Positions 31,351 to 39,527 of a stretch of DNA of 64,000 bases are shown here, piece by piece. The position numbers and the translations under genes were made by a program. Source of the DNA: AC-32 sp963736055 (lineage in GTDB: Bacteria; Actinomycetota; Thermoleophilia; Gaiellales; Gaiellaceae); assembly GCA_963736055.1 (NCBI GenBank), contig CAVTNM010000008.1:310001-374000 (forward strand), written 5' to 3'. The notes under the pieces were generated by a model that saw only the letters and a list, made by a program, of their open reading frames with translations, did not search any database and was not told the origin of the DNA. Position 1 is the stretch's first letter. Each line of letters starts with the position of its first letter.

Positions 31351-31983
31351 ATGGGGGATCGCTGGGACACCGGCCGAACCGAGGCGTTCAGCGACGGCGT
31401 GTTCGCGATCGCGATCACGCTGCTGATTCTCGAGGTCTCGGTTCCCGAGTCCGAGTTCGGCAATCTCTGGCACGGGATTGCCCATCAGTGGCCCTCCTAC
31501 CTGGCCTATGCGACAAGCTTCATCACGATCGGAGGGCTCTGGATGGTCCACCACGGGATCTTCCGGCGCTTGCAGTACGCGAACGCCTCGGTCATGCGGA
31601 CCAACCTGGCGCTGCTGATGGCCGTCTCGTTCCTGCCCTTCCCGACCAAGCTCATGGCCGAGGCGATCAACGAGACGGACGCCGAGCGGGCCGCCGTCAT
31701 CTTCTACGGCGCGACGCTGCTTGTGATCTCACTCCTGCTCAGCGCCCTGTGGGGAGTGATCGCGCGCGACCGTGAGCTGCTCAAGCCGGAGGTGAGCGAA
31801 CAGGAGATCAACGCGATCCTGGTCGCGTCGACGCCGAGCCTCGGCTTCTACGCCGGCGTGCTCGTGCTCGCGATTTTCGCCCCGCGGGTGGCCGCGTTCG
31901 GCTTCCTGGCGATCGCAATCGTCGCGGTGCTGCGCGTGCGCGGCGACCAGCTAAGGCCACCCCGGATCGCCGGTCCGGCGTAA
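31351..31983 (+). CDS. TMEM175-family potassium channel-like protein
   Basis: A 210-residue membrane protein with about six helices. The family signature FSDGVFAIAITLLILEV is at the first helix, where bacterial TMEM175 channels form their pore. Start ATG at 31351 (MGDRWDTGRTEAFSDGV). A tetrameric K+ leak channel is expected from the family. Confidence 0.87.
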   Translation: MGDRWDTGRTEAFSDGVFAIAITLLILEVSVPESEFGNLWHGIAHQWPSYLAYATSFITIGGLWMVHHGIFRRLQYANASVMRTNLALLMAVSFLPFPTKLMAEAINETDAERAAVIFYGATLLVISLLLSALWGVIARDRELLKPEVSEQEINAILVASTPSLGFYAGVLVLAIFAPRVAAFGFLAIAIVAVLRVRGDQLRPPRIAGPA

Positions 31984-32099
31984 CGGCCGCTACCTGGAGG
32001 ATCGTCGCCGGCGGCGATAATCGTGGCACGGGGCCGAGCGTTCGCCGCGGAAGAGCCCGCACGCCAGCGCGGGCGCAGCAGCAGAGTAGGCTCGCCGGA

Positions 32100-32616
32100 A
32101 TGGGTAGCGACCCGTTCGACCTGGCGCCGAGGCCCGAGGTCATCGGCCGTATCGTCACCGCGACGGTCGCCTTGGTCTGTGTGCTGATCGTTTACGACGG
32201 CTGGGCTGCGTTGAAACCGTTCGACGTGGTTTTCGTCATCGTCGGTCCGGTTGTCGCGATCTGCACGACGCACATCTTCTCGAACACTCTCGTCCAGTTG
32301 GTAGCGATCGGCAGACGGCCGACTATGCAAGGAGTGGCTCGTCACGGCGCGCTTCGAGTCGCGGTTCCTCCTGCTCGCCGTCCCACCGCTGGCTGTCCTG
32401 CTCGTTCTCCATCTCGCGAGTGTCGCGCTCACCGACGCGATCCGCGTGGTCATCTGGCTGGAAGCGCTCTCGCTCAGCTTCTGGGCCGGGCTGGCAGCCT
32501 GGTATGCCGGCCTGCGCGGACGGCTGCTCGGGCTCTCGATCCTCTCGGGTCTCGTCATCAGCGGCATGGTTCTTCTACTCAAGATCATCCTGCAGCCGGG
32601 GAAAGGGCCCTCGTAA
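32100..32616 (+). CDS. Small integral membrane protein, apparent +1 frame break near 32328
   Basis: From ATG at 32100 the frame codes helices (IVTATVALVCVLIVYD; FDVVFVIVGPVVAICTTHIF) up to LVAIGRRPTM, then turns into Arg/Pro-rich sequence. Skipping one base (C at 32328) restores KEWLVTARFESRFLLLAVPPLAV and three more helices ending ...KIILQPGKGPS at TAA 32614-32616. I infer a single protein of about 171 residues with roughly five helices and an indel in the assembly. Function unknown. Confidence 0.65.
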
Positions 32617-32777
32617 GAAGCTAGCGCCGAGCCCCTCCGTGCACCACGCCACTCGATATCCCGAGCGCGCAGCGTAGAACCAGCGTTGCGAAGCCACCGA
32701 TCCGCCGGTTCGTAGGCAGCTGGGACGCCCCAAGACCACGACCTGGTAGGCGCGAGCTTCACCGAGCGAGGCGTCCC

Positions 32778-34202
32778 CTACCGGGTGAACCGGACGACCG
32801 GGCCCGCCGGCTCAGCCGCCCGAGGGGACACGATTGCGAACACGCGCCCGCCTCCAGGAACGGAATCCGTCGGCCCGGAGTCCTGCCAGCGGAACGCGAC
32901 ATTCGCGAAGCTCTGGAACCACGGCTGCAGCTGCGGATACGAGGTGGCGGGGTTCAGCTGCAGGTGCAGGTGCGGCCCTGTCGCGTGGCCCGTGGAGCCG
33001 ACGAGCCCGACCTGGGTGCCCGCCGCGAGCTGGACGCCCCCGGAGATCGCCGGGTCGAGGTACGAGAGGTGGCAGTAGGTCCAGCTCTGCCCGTCGACGG
33101 TGGTGAGCGTCAGGCCGATGCCGCAGCGGCCGTCCGGGTATTGCCAGGCGCGCTCGACGACCGCGTCCGAGAGCGCGTAGACGGGCGAGCCCTCCGGAGC
33201 CGCGATGTCGGCAGCGGGGTAGTCGTGATGGTGATGCGAGACCGACACGAGCGACGGGCCGCCGCCGACCGGGAACACGTACCCGGCGTTGTAGGAGGGC
33301 GCCCCGAGAAGCGAGCCGGCCGCGGGCGAGAAGGACGATGCGAGGGAGCGGTCACGCGCGGAGGCCAGGTCGGTCTCGGCCCGCTCGAGAGTCGTGCGCA
33401 GGCCGGCCACGCGTGCCCGGGCAGCGGCGTGGAGAACGCCGGCCTGGACGGCTCGCCGTTCGAGCGCCAGGCGGTCGGAGAGCAGGGTTGTGGCATCGGC
33501 CTGGCGGCGCAATGCCCGCGCGTAGCGTGCTGCCGCGCGCTCACGCCGCAGCGCCTTCACGAGCTTCTGGTTGGCCTTGGCCACGAGCCCTCGGGCGTTG
33601 TCGAGGGAGATCTGGAGCTTGTCCAGAGTGAAAGTGGCGTCCACCCCACCCGTGCCGAACAGCTGGGCCAGCTGCAGCACCTCGTCCACGTACCACTGGG
33701 CATGGTTGTACGAGAAGACCGCCCGGGAGATGTCGTCCTGACCGCCTGAGGCGGCGAGGTAGCGGGCAGCCGCCGCGATCGCGTCCTCGGCGCTCCACGG
33801 GTTGGCGATCCCGTCGCCGTCCGCGTCGACGCCCCAGCGCTCCCACGTCGACGGCATGAACTGCATCCAGCCGATTGCGCCCGCGGAGCTCGGGCCCATG
33901 TTGCGCCCGAAGTTCGACTCGACCTTGTTGATCGAAGCCAGCACCTGCCACGGAACCCCGTACGTCGCGCCGGCTCGCTGCCAGAGGTCGAGCAGCTGGG
34001 CATAGGTGCGCGTCTCGACGACCGGCGGTCGATTCAGAAGCGCGGCAGGGAACGCGATCGAGCCCGAGTCGTTCGGAATCTGCGCGCTCGGCAGGAACGT
34101 CGGCAGGCTGGGCGCGAGCGTCGGGACCACGCGAAAGACGTCGGCACTCGCCGACCCCGCCAGCGCGAGCGCCAGCGCCGCCGCAGCCGCAAACCGCCTC
34201 AT
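32778..34202 (-). CDS. Secreted lytic transglycosylase-M23 endopeptidase fusion
   Basis: A 474-residue wall hydrolase. Order: signal peptide (AAAAALALALAGSASA); SLT domain at about 75-195 with catalytic Glu in INKVESNFGRN and GAIGWMQFMPSTWERWG, plus a DADGDG calcium-type loop; a coiled coil at about 200-290; then an M23/LytM domain at about 320-430 with HHHHDYPAADIAAP (His...Asp) and GPHLHLQL (HxH) zinc ligands. Combining glycan-cutting and peptide-cutting activities is unusual. Its ATG overlaps the stop of the second pilT by 4 nt, linking wall remodelling to pilus function. Confidence 0.88.
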   Translation of the reverse strand: MRRFAAAAALALALAGSASADVFRVVPTLAPSLPTFLPSAQIPNDSGSIAFPAALLNRPPVVETRTYAQLLDLWQRAGATYGVPWQVLASINKVESNFGRNMGPSSAGAIGWMQFMPSTWERWGVDADGDGIANPWSAEDAIAAAARYLAASGGQDDISRAVFSYNHAQWYVDEVLQLAQLFGTGGVDATFTLDKLQISLDNARGLVAKANQKLVKALRRERAAARYARALRRQADATTLLSDRLALERRAVQAGVLHAAARARVAGLRTTLERAETDLASARDRSLASSFSPAAGSLLGAPSYNAGYVFPVGGGPSLVSVSHHHHDYPAADIAAPEGSPVYALSDAVVERAWQYPDGRCGIGLTLTTVDGQSWTYCHLSYLDPAISGGVQLAAGTQVGLVGSTGHATGPHLHLQLNPATSYPQLQPWFQSFANVAFRWQDSGPTDSVPGGGRVFAIVSPRAAEPAGPVVRFTR

Positions 34203-35380
34203 CCGTCCTGGCCGGCGATCCTCAGTCCGGGCATCGGCTGCTCTCCCGGCGCGGGCGGCTCCGGCGCCATCTCGGAGACCGGCCGGTCGCTCTCGACTCC
34301 GGCCGCCTTGCGCTTCAGGGCCTGGTCCAGGGCGACCAGGAAATCGTGCCTGTTCGTGGAGGCGTTGGCGGCAACCTCGCGGTCGATCTCACCGGCGACG
34401 ACCAGCTCGATCAGCGCCTGGGCGAAGGTCTGCATGTCGAAGAACTGCCCCTCCGCGATGGCGTCCGGGATCTCCTCCGGAGCCTGCTCGCGGATCAAGT
34501 CGGCGACGCGGGCGTTGTTCACCATCACCTCGACAGCGGCGACGCGCCCGCCCTCGAGGCGCGGCAAGAGGCGCTGGCTGATGACGCCCCTGAGCACCCC
34601 TGCGAGGATCGAGCGGATCTGCTCCTGCTTGACCGCAGGGAAGAACTCGATCATCCGGCTGATCGTCTCGGCGGCGTCGATGGTGTGCATCGTCGAGAAC
34701 ACGAGGTGGCCCGACTCGGCGGCCTTGAGCGCCGTCTCAGCTGTCTCGGCGTCGCGAAGCTCGCCGATCAGGATCACGTCGGGGTCCTGGCGGAGCAGGC
34801 GCCGGATCGCAGCGAGGAACGACTCGGTGTCGAGGCCGACCTCGCGCTGGCTGACGATGCAGCCGTGGTCCGGGTGGAGAATCTCGATCGGATCCTCGAC
34901 GGTCACGATGTGCATCCGCCGCGTTCGGTTGATGTGGTCGAGGACCGCCGCGAGGGTGGTCGTCTTGCCGGAGCCCGTGGCGCCGGTGCAGAGCACGAGC
35001 CCGCGGTGCTCCTCGGCGAGACGGCGAACGCCGGGTGGAAGCCGCAGCTCGTCGAAGTTCGGGACCTTGTTCGGGATGACGCGCAGCGCGAAGGAGATCG
35101 AGCCTCGCTGCCGGAAGCCGTTGACTCGGAAGCGTGGCAGCCCCTCGGCGCTGTAGGCGATGTCCAGCTCGCCCGTCTCGTGGAAGGACGCGAGCTTCGC
35201 CGGTGTGAGGTCGGCGATCGACGAGAGGGCAGCCTCGAGGTCGCTGTCGTACAGGGGCGCGTGGTCCGGAAGCAGGCCGAGCTCGCCGTCCCGCCGCAGC
35301 ACCGGCGGCTGGCCGACTTTCAGGTGGATATCGCTCGCGCCGAGCTCCACGGCGCGCGCCAGGACAGCGTTCAGGTCCAC
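34199..35380 (-). CDS. pilT2: Second PilT-like retraction ATPase
   Basis: A 393-residue PilT/PilU-type ATPase: GASDIHLKVGQPPVLRRDGEL, Walker A GATGSGKTTTLAAV, Asp box TVEDPIEI, Walker B VILIGELRDAET, His box HLVFSTMHTID and ARVADLIRE. I chose GTG at 35380 (VDLNAVLARAVELGASD) because it lies 8 nt after a sigma-28-like -10 (GCCGATCA); an ATG 18 nt earlier overlaps the promoter box itself. It shares the fold with the 18377 PilT but is clearly a different paralogue. It heads an operon with the SLT-M23 hydrolase. Confidence 0.92.
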   Translation of the reverse strand: MDLNAVLARAVELGASDIHLKVGQPPVLRRDGELGLLPDHAPLYDSDLEAALSSIADLTPAKLASFHETGELDIAYSAEGLPRFRVNGFRQRGSISFALRVIPNKVPNFDELRLPPGVRRLAEEHRGLVLCTGATGSGKTTTLAAVLDHINRTRRMHIVTVEDPIEILHPDHGCIVSQREVGLDTESFLAAIRRLLRQDPDVILIGELRDAETAETALKAAESGHLVFSTMHTIDAAETISRMIEFFPAVKQEQIRSILAGVLRGVISQRLLPRLEGGRVAAVEVMVNNARVADLIREQAPEEIPDAIAEGQFFDMQTFAQALIELVVAGEIDREVAANASTNRHDFLVALDQALKRKAAGVESDRPVSEMAPEPPAPGEQPMPGLRIAGQDG

Positions 35381-35388
35381 GAAGGGCC

Positions 35389-35416
35389 TGATCGGCATCG
35401 ACGCGGCGCCGCTTGA
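35389..35416 (-). promoter_or_regulatory. Sigma-28-like promoter of pilT2-hydrolase operon
   Basis: On the minus strand TCAA (35413-35416), 16 bp, GCCGATCA (35389-35396), then 8 nt to GTG at 35380. It ties this operon to the main pilus locus 7 kb away. Confidence 0.68.
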
Positions 35417-35428
35417 GCCGTCAGAATC

Positions 35429-36139
35429 GTGAACGTGCGCAACCGTCCGGCGCTCTTCACCCTCGGGGTGATGCTCTTCTTCGTCGCTCTCGGCCTGGCC
35501 GACCGCGGCGTGGACCTCCACGGGCAGCTCGTCCTGGGAGCCCTCACCTGGGTGGCCCTGCTCGCAGCGATGCGCCCACTCTCGACGGAGCGGCGCCTGC
35601 AGACCCTGCTAGTGGTGGTGGTGGCGACCGGCATGGAGGTCGTCGGCTCGATCCTCTGGGGGGTCTACACCTACAGGCTGCACAATCTGCCGTTGTTCGT
35701 GCCGCCGGGCCACGGGCTCGTCTACCTGGGCGGGATCAGCCTGAGCCAGTCGGCGTTCGTGCGCGCCCGGCCGCGGCTCTTCGTCGGGGCCGTGGCGGCC
35801 TGCGCCGCCTGCTGGGCGCTTGCGGGCCTGACGCTGCTCCCGCGCCTGGACGTGGGCGGCGCGATCGGCGTCGCCGTCTTCCTCTTCTTCCTTCTGCGCG
35901 GGCGCGCGCCGACGATCTACGGCGGCGTCTTCGTGGTCGTCCTCTTCCTGGAGGTCTGGGGCACCGCGATCGGCCTCTGGCAGTGGCACCCGATCACACC
36001 GGGGCTCGGGCTCCCGATGGGCAATCCGCCGAGCGGGGCGATGAGCGGATACGTGCTGTTCGACATCGTCGCGATCGCGGTGACGGCCCGCCTCCTGCGC
36101 GGCCGGCAGGCCCCGGTTCCCGCGCCCGCCCCCGGCTAG
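35429..36139 (+). CDS. Polytopic membrane protein of unknown function
   Basis: A 236-residue protein with about seven predicted helices and short loops. A central motif EVVGSILWGVYTYRLHNLPLFVPPGHGLVYLGG contains charged and aromatic residues within the membrane region, which could form a ligand site. Start GTG at 35429 (VNVRNRPALF). It is divergent from pilT2 (48 bp) and ends overlapping the convergent reductase by 4 nt. I do not recognise a characterised family. Confidence 0.75.
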   Translation: MNVRNRPALFTLGVMLFFVALGLADRGVDLHGQLVLGALTWVALLAAMRPLSTERRLQTLLVVVVATGMEVVGSILWGVYTYRLHNLPLFVPPGHGLVYLGGISLSQSAFVRARPRLFVGAVAACAACWALAGLTLLPRLDVGGAIGVAVFLFFLLRGRAPTIYGGVFVVVLFLEVWGTAIGLWQWHPITPGLGLPMGNPPSGAMSGYVLFDIVAIAVTARLLRGRQAPVPAPAPG

Positions 36140-37269
36140 GCGGCCATTACCTTGAGCGCCTTCGCGGGCAGGCGCAGCACGCCGGTCGCCGCCCGTGGGG
36201 AGGAGAGGTCGCCGCGAACCATGCGCTCGGCGAGCCGCCAGGCCGGAGGAGTCCGCGTCAGCGCGTAGGTCAGCTTGGGGTAGCGGTCGAAGGCGACCTT
36301 GGCTCCCCAGCCGGCCGAGATCAACGGCTGGAGCTTCTCCGCGAGCCGGTCCGCGTACGGCTCGAGGTCGGCTGCGCGCCCGGCGAGGACGTCGAGTGCC
36401 GCCTCGGCCGCAAGCCGAGCGCTGACCAGCGCCTCGTAGATCCCGTCGCCGGAGAGCGGGTCGATGAGGCCGGCGGCGTCCCCGACCGCCAACGCGCGTC
36501 CAGAGACCGGACGCTCGCCCGGGCCCCGCATCGGCAGCCGGTAGCCGCGCAGGCTCGACAGCTCCTCGTGCGGGAGCCCGTACCCTGCGCAAGCCTCCTC
36601 GAGGTGCCTGCGAAGCCGCGGGCCCTCCCGCTCCCAGCCGCCGACGCCCACGTTCACATGGTCGCCCTTGGGAAACGCCCAGGCATACCCGCCCGGAACG
36701 GTGCCGAGGTCGACGAGCGCGCGGCCGCGGAAGCGGCGCTCGTCGCCGTACGGCGCATTCCCCTCGAGCGCGACCCCGTGCCGCCGGCTCTCGAGCAGCC
36801 CCAGCGTCCGGACGGTGAGCCCGTTGACGCCGTCGGCGCCGATCGCCACCGACGCGGTCGCGCCGGAGCCGTCGAAGCGCACGGTGACGCCGTCAGGCTC
36901 GAGCTCGAGGGCCGTTGCTTTCACCCCGTCGCGGAAGTCGGCGCCGACGGCCGCCGCCTGCTCCGCGAGGTGGGCGTCGAGCCGGCGGCGCTGCGTCATC
37001 AGGATCAGCGGCTCCTTGCTGCTGCGCTCGAAGCGCTTGCCGTAGCGGAACCCGATCTCGACCCGGTCGACGACATCCTCGACGACCGCGTCCACCGGCA
37101 CGGGAAGCTGGCGAACCGCGCGCCGGGTCAGGCCCCCGCCGCAGGGCTTGTCGCGGGGAAAGCGCTCCCGGTCGAGCAGGAGCACGCGCGCGCCCGCGCG
37201 CGAGAGACAGAAGGCGGCGGTCGAGCCGGCCGGTCCGGCCCCGACGACGATTGCGTCGAACCGCTCCAC
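36136..37269 (-). CDS. Geranylgeranyl reductase-family FAD oxidoreductase
   Basis: A 377-residue flavoprotein. The FAD-binding motif VVGAGPAGSTAAFCLSRAGARVLLLD is at the N-terminus, PCGGGLTRRA follows, and the second FAD motif ALAVGDAAGLIDPLSGDGIYEAL is near residue 280. Relatives saturate isoprenoid chains of quinones or lipids. A role in menaquinone side-chain reduction is possible in actinobacteria but not shown here. Confidence 0.88.
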   Translation of the reverse strand: MERFDAIVVGAGPAGSTAAFCLSRAGARVLLLDRERFPRDKPCGGGLTRRAVRQLPVPVDAVVEDVVDRVEIGFRYGKRFERSSKEPLILMTQRRRLDAHLAEQAAAVGADFRDGVKATALELEPDGVTVRFDGSGATASVAIGADGVNGLTVRTLGLLESRRHGVALEGNAPYGDERRFRGRALVDLGTVPGGYAWAFPKGDHVNVGVGGWEREGPRLRRHLEEACAGYGLPHEELSSLRGYRLPMRGPGERPVSGRALAVGDAAGLIDPLSGDGIYEALVSARLAAEAALDVLAGRAADLEPYADRLAEKLQPLISAGWGAKVAFDRYPKLTYALTRTPPAWRLAERMVRGDLSSPRAATGVLRLPAKALKVMAA

Positions 37270-37279
37270 GCGGCCTAGC

Positions 37280-38137
37280 CTACGGCAGCAGCTGCGCCTT
37301 GCGAACCCGCTGGAAGCCCGCGGCCGCCAGGGCCCCGACGTCGAGGAGCCGGCAGAGCCAGCCGTGTCCGCTGTCGGGATCGCTTTCGTCCTCGAAACTG
37401 CCGATCGACGCGAAGATGCGCCCGTCGCGGAAGTCCCATTCCTCGATCGCGTCGTGGTTGTTCTCGATGTCCGCCCGGAACGCGCGCAGATCCTCGCGCA
37501 GTCGAGATTTGACCGTTTCCAGCCAGGTGTCGCGTGGATCGTGCTCGGGGCTCACCCCGCACTGCTCGAGCAGGTCGTCCTCGATCTCCTCGAGGATCAG
37601 CGCGTCGATGTACGCGGCGGCCTCGACCCAGTCGGGCGCCTCTCCGGGCTCGAGCGCGACGAGCTCGACCTCCAGCCCGGCTTCCTCGGCCCGCGCGAAG
37701 GTGGCCTGGGCGGTGTCGGGCAGCTCCTCACGGCTGGCTTCGACGTGCTCGAGCTCGTGATTGGGCAGATCCTCGCTCTCGCCGAAATCGCGCTCGGCAA
37801 GCAGCTCGAGGTACGGGCCGCCGTCATCTCGCGCGAGCTGCTCGTCGACGACCTCCCAGCTGACCTCGCCGGTCGTGAACATGTGCCCGACCCGGGGGGC
37901 GTCCGGCCGGTAGCGCCGCATCGCACCGACCTCTTCATGTCCGTCCGGATGCTTGAGGGTGAGCCTGTAGCGCGCCGGCCTGGCGATCGCGCGGCCTTCC
38001 TGCAGAGCCTCGACGAGCCAGTCTCGGCCGTCGAGCCGGATGATGGAGCCGGGAGCAAGCTCGGTCTCCGCGTTGTACTGGCGCCGGTGCTCTGCGCCGT
38101 CGCGGTTCACCGTGACGACCTCGTACGTGGCGGCCAC
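37280..38137 (-). CDS. Acidic hypothetical protein
   Basis: A 285-residue soluble protein, no signal or membrane helix. The N-terminal part (AATYEVVTVNRDGAEHRRQYNAETELAPGS in part) looks like a small beta domain with RYRLTLKHPDGHEEVGAMRRYRPD; the centre is Glu/Asp-rich. Two Cys only. I do not recognise the family. Start ATG at 38137; it lies 10 bp downstream (in minus direction, after the reductase promoter side) from its neighbour and 9 bp from the acetamidase end. Confidence 0.7.
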   Translation of the reverse strand: MAATYEVVTVNRDGAEHRRQYNAETELAPGSIIRLDGRDWLVEALQEGRAIARPARYRLTLKHPDGHEEVGAMRRYRPDAPRVGHMFTTGEVSWEVVDEQLARDDGGPYLELLAERDFGESEDLPNHELEHVEASREELPDTAQATFARAEEAGLEVELVALEPGEAPDWVEAAAYIDALILEEIEDDLLEQCGVSPEHDPRDTWLETVKSRLREDLRAFRADIENNHDAIEEWDFRDGRIFASIGSFEDESDPDSGHGWLCRLLDVGALAAAGFQRVRKAQLLP

Positions 38138-38146
38138 GGCTGCAGC

Positions 38147-39070
38147 TTACGCGCTGAACGGCGCCGGGCACGCCGCGATCTTCGGGATGGAGAAACGCCC
38201 GATCGTCCCGAACTGGGGCGCGGGCTTACACGCCTGCGCCACACCCGCGTCGCAGGCCACGGACAGGAAGATGAACGCGTCCTCGGGCGAGAACCCGTGC
38301 TCGTCTACGAGTAGCCGCGCGGCCTCCTCCGAGACGAGCTGCAAGGCCTCGTCGAACTCGTCCGCGGTGGCGTGTGGGAGCCAACGGTCGGCGAGCTCGG
38401 TCACCGGCCAGATCGCTTGCTTCCCCTTCAAGAGGTCGAAGCGGATGTCGACCTCACCCGCGATCTCGACGCCCGTGAAGCAGATCTCGCCGTCGCCCAT
38501 CGAGGCGTGCATGTCGCCGACCGCGAACATACCGCCCGGCCGGCGCACCGGGAAGAAGATCTTCGCGCCCTTGCCGTGGAGATGGTCGTCGAGGTTGCCG
38601 CCATGCCTCCCCGCGAGGCCGTTCGAGAGCGTCTCGCCGTCGGTCGCGACGCCGACCACGCCCACCATCGGCCGGGCGGGGAACGAGATGCGGTCGCTCA
38701 TCCGGATCTCTCCGTCCTTCACCTCAAACATCCGCGTCAGCGGCGCCTCTACCTGTTCGATCAGCTGTCCGAACCCCGGAATCAGCGTGGCCACGCCCCA
38801 TTCGATCGGCCGCACGTCGAGGATCTCCGCGACGAGCGAGTCGCCGGGCTCGGCGCCGGCGACGGCCACCGGGCCGGTCGCGCCGTTGATCCGCCCCATG
38901 TCGATCTCCGTGACGAGGTCGTCCTCGCTTCGGATCTGGCCGGTGAAACAGTCGTTCGTCTCGAAGGTGACCGTCTCGCCCGGCCGGACCTCGAGAACCG
39001 GTTCGAGATCCGGCCCGAACGACCAGATCACCTGGTCGCGCGAGAGGCGATGCGCGGCGACAACGGCCAT
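38147..39070 (-). CDS. Acetamidase/formamidase family protein
   Basis: A 307-residue FmdA/AmdA amidohydrolase that releases ammonia from short amides. Typical pieces are VIWSFGPDLEPVLEVRPGETVTFET near the start, GRINGATGPVAVAGAEPGD, and GDMHASMGDGEICFTGVEIAG. Start ATG at 39070 (MAVVAAHRLSRDQ) with GGGAGGATCTCGAG upstream. Confidence 0.92.
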   Translation of the reverse strand: MAVVAAHRLSRDQVIWSFGPDLEPVLEVRPGETVTFETNDCFTGQIRSEDDLVTEIDMGRINGATGPVAVAGAEPGDSLVAEILDVRPIEWGVATLIPGFGQLIEQVEAPLTRMFEVKDGEIRMSDRISFPARPMVGVVGVATDGETLSNGLAGRHGGNLDDHLHGKGAKIFFPVRRPGGMFAVGDMHASMGDGEICFTGVEIAGEVDIRFDLLKGKQAIWPVTELADRWLPHATADEFDEALQLVSEEAARLLVDEHGFSPEDAFIFLSVACDAGVAQACKPAPQFGTIGRFSIPKIAACPAPFSA

Positions 39071-39146
39071 CTCGAGATCCTCCCTCTGTCGGTTCTGAGC
39101 GAAGAGGCGAGTTTCCCCGATCGTCCGTCTGGGTCGCAACCCAGTT

Positions 39147-39294
39147 CCCGACCTCGCGTTCTCGGCGGCCCGCTGACGTTACGGAGCCGGAGGGGACAGT
39201 GCTACGAGGCACGGCCCCGGAGAGCTCCGTGGCGGCAGCGGGTCGAGGCGGCGCCGGAGGCCGGCTCGGCCGACCGCGTGCGTTGCCGAGCGAG
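39147..39294 (+). ncRNA. Structured tandem element A (candidate RNA)
   Basis: First of two imperfect tandem copies (offset 157 bp). Long hairpin: arm 39168-39186 pairs with 39225-39243 (18 of 19 positions, including G-U), inner GGGG/CCCC, and terminal GTGC-TACGAG-GCAC. A second stem GGCCG/CGGCC follows near 39258-39271. CTCGGC (39161-39166) and GCCGAG (39285-39290) close the element. Pairing with G-U wobbles works on the plus strand. It lies in a 457-bp gap between the acetamidase and the recombinase. Confidence 0.55.
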
Positions 39295-39304
39295 AAACTC
39301 ACTT

Positions 39305-39462
39305 CCGACCTCGCGTTCCTGGCGGCCCGCTGCGTGTGCGGTGCCGGAGGGGGCAGTGCTACGAGGCACGCCCCCGGAGAGCACCGTGCGCGCAGCGGGC
39401 CGAGGCGGCGCGGGAGGCCGGCTCGCCCGGCCGCATGCGCCGCCGGCCAGGGACGCGAGGTG
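39305..39462 (+). ncRNA. Structured tandem element B (candidate RNA)
   Basis: Second copy. A 15-bp closing stem pairs 39308-39322 with 39447-39461 (one U-G). The long hairpin pairs 39325-39343 with 39382-39400 over 19 positions (three G-U), continues as GGGGGC/GCCCCC and ends in the same GTGC-TACGAG-GCAC loop. A third stem GGCCGG/CCGGCC follows. Paired differences from copy A at several positions keep the structure. No coding frame is convincing. Confidence 0.6.
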
Positions 39463-39527
39463 GGGGCGAAAGAGAAGACTCCCTGGAACTGGCCACCTCG
39501 TGACCAGCCTCGTGACCCACGCGGTCG

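Noticed and set aside
39147..39462. Tandem elements as integron attC sites
   Set aside because: The ends lack the GTTRRRY/RYYYAAC core sites and there are no cassettes between them; the recombinase is not recognisably IntI.
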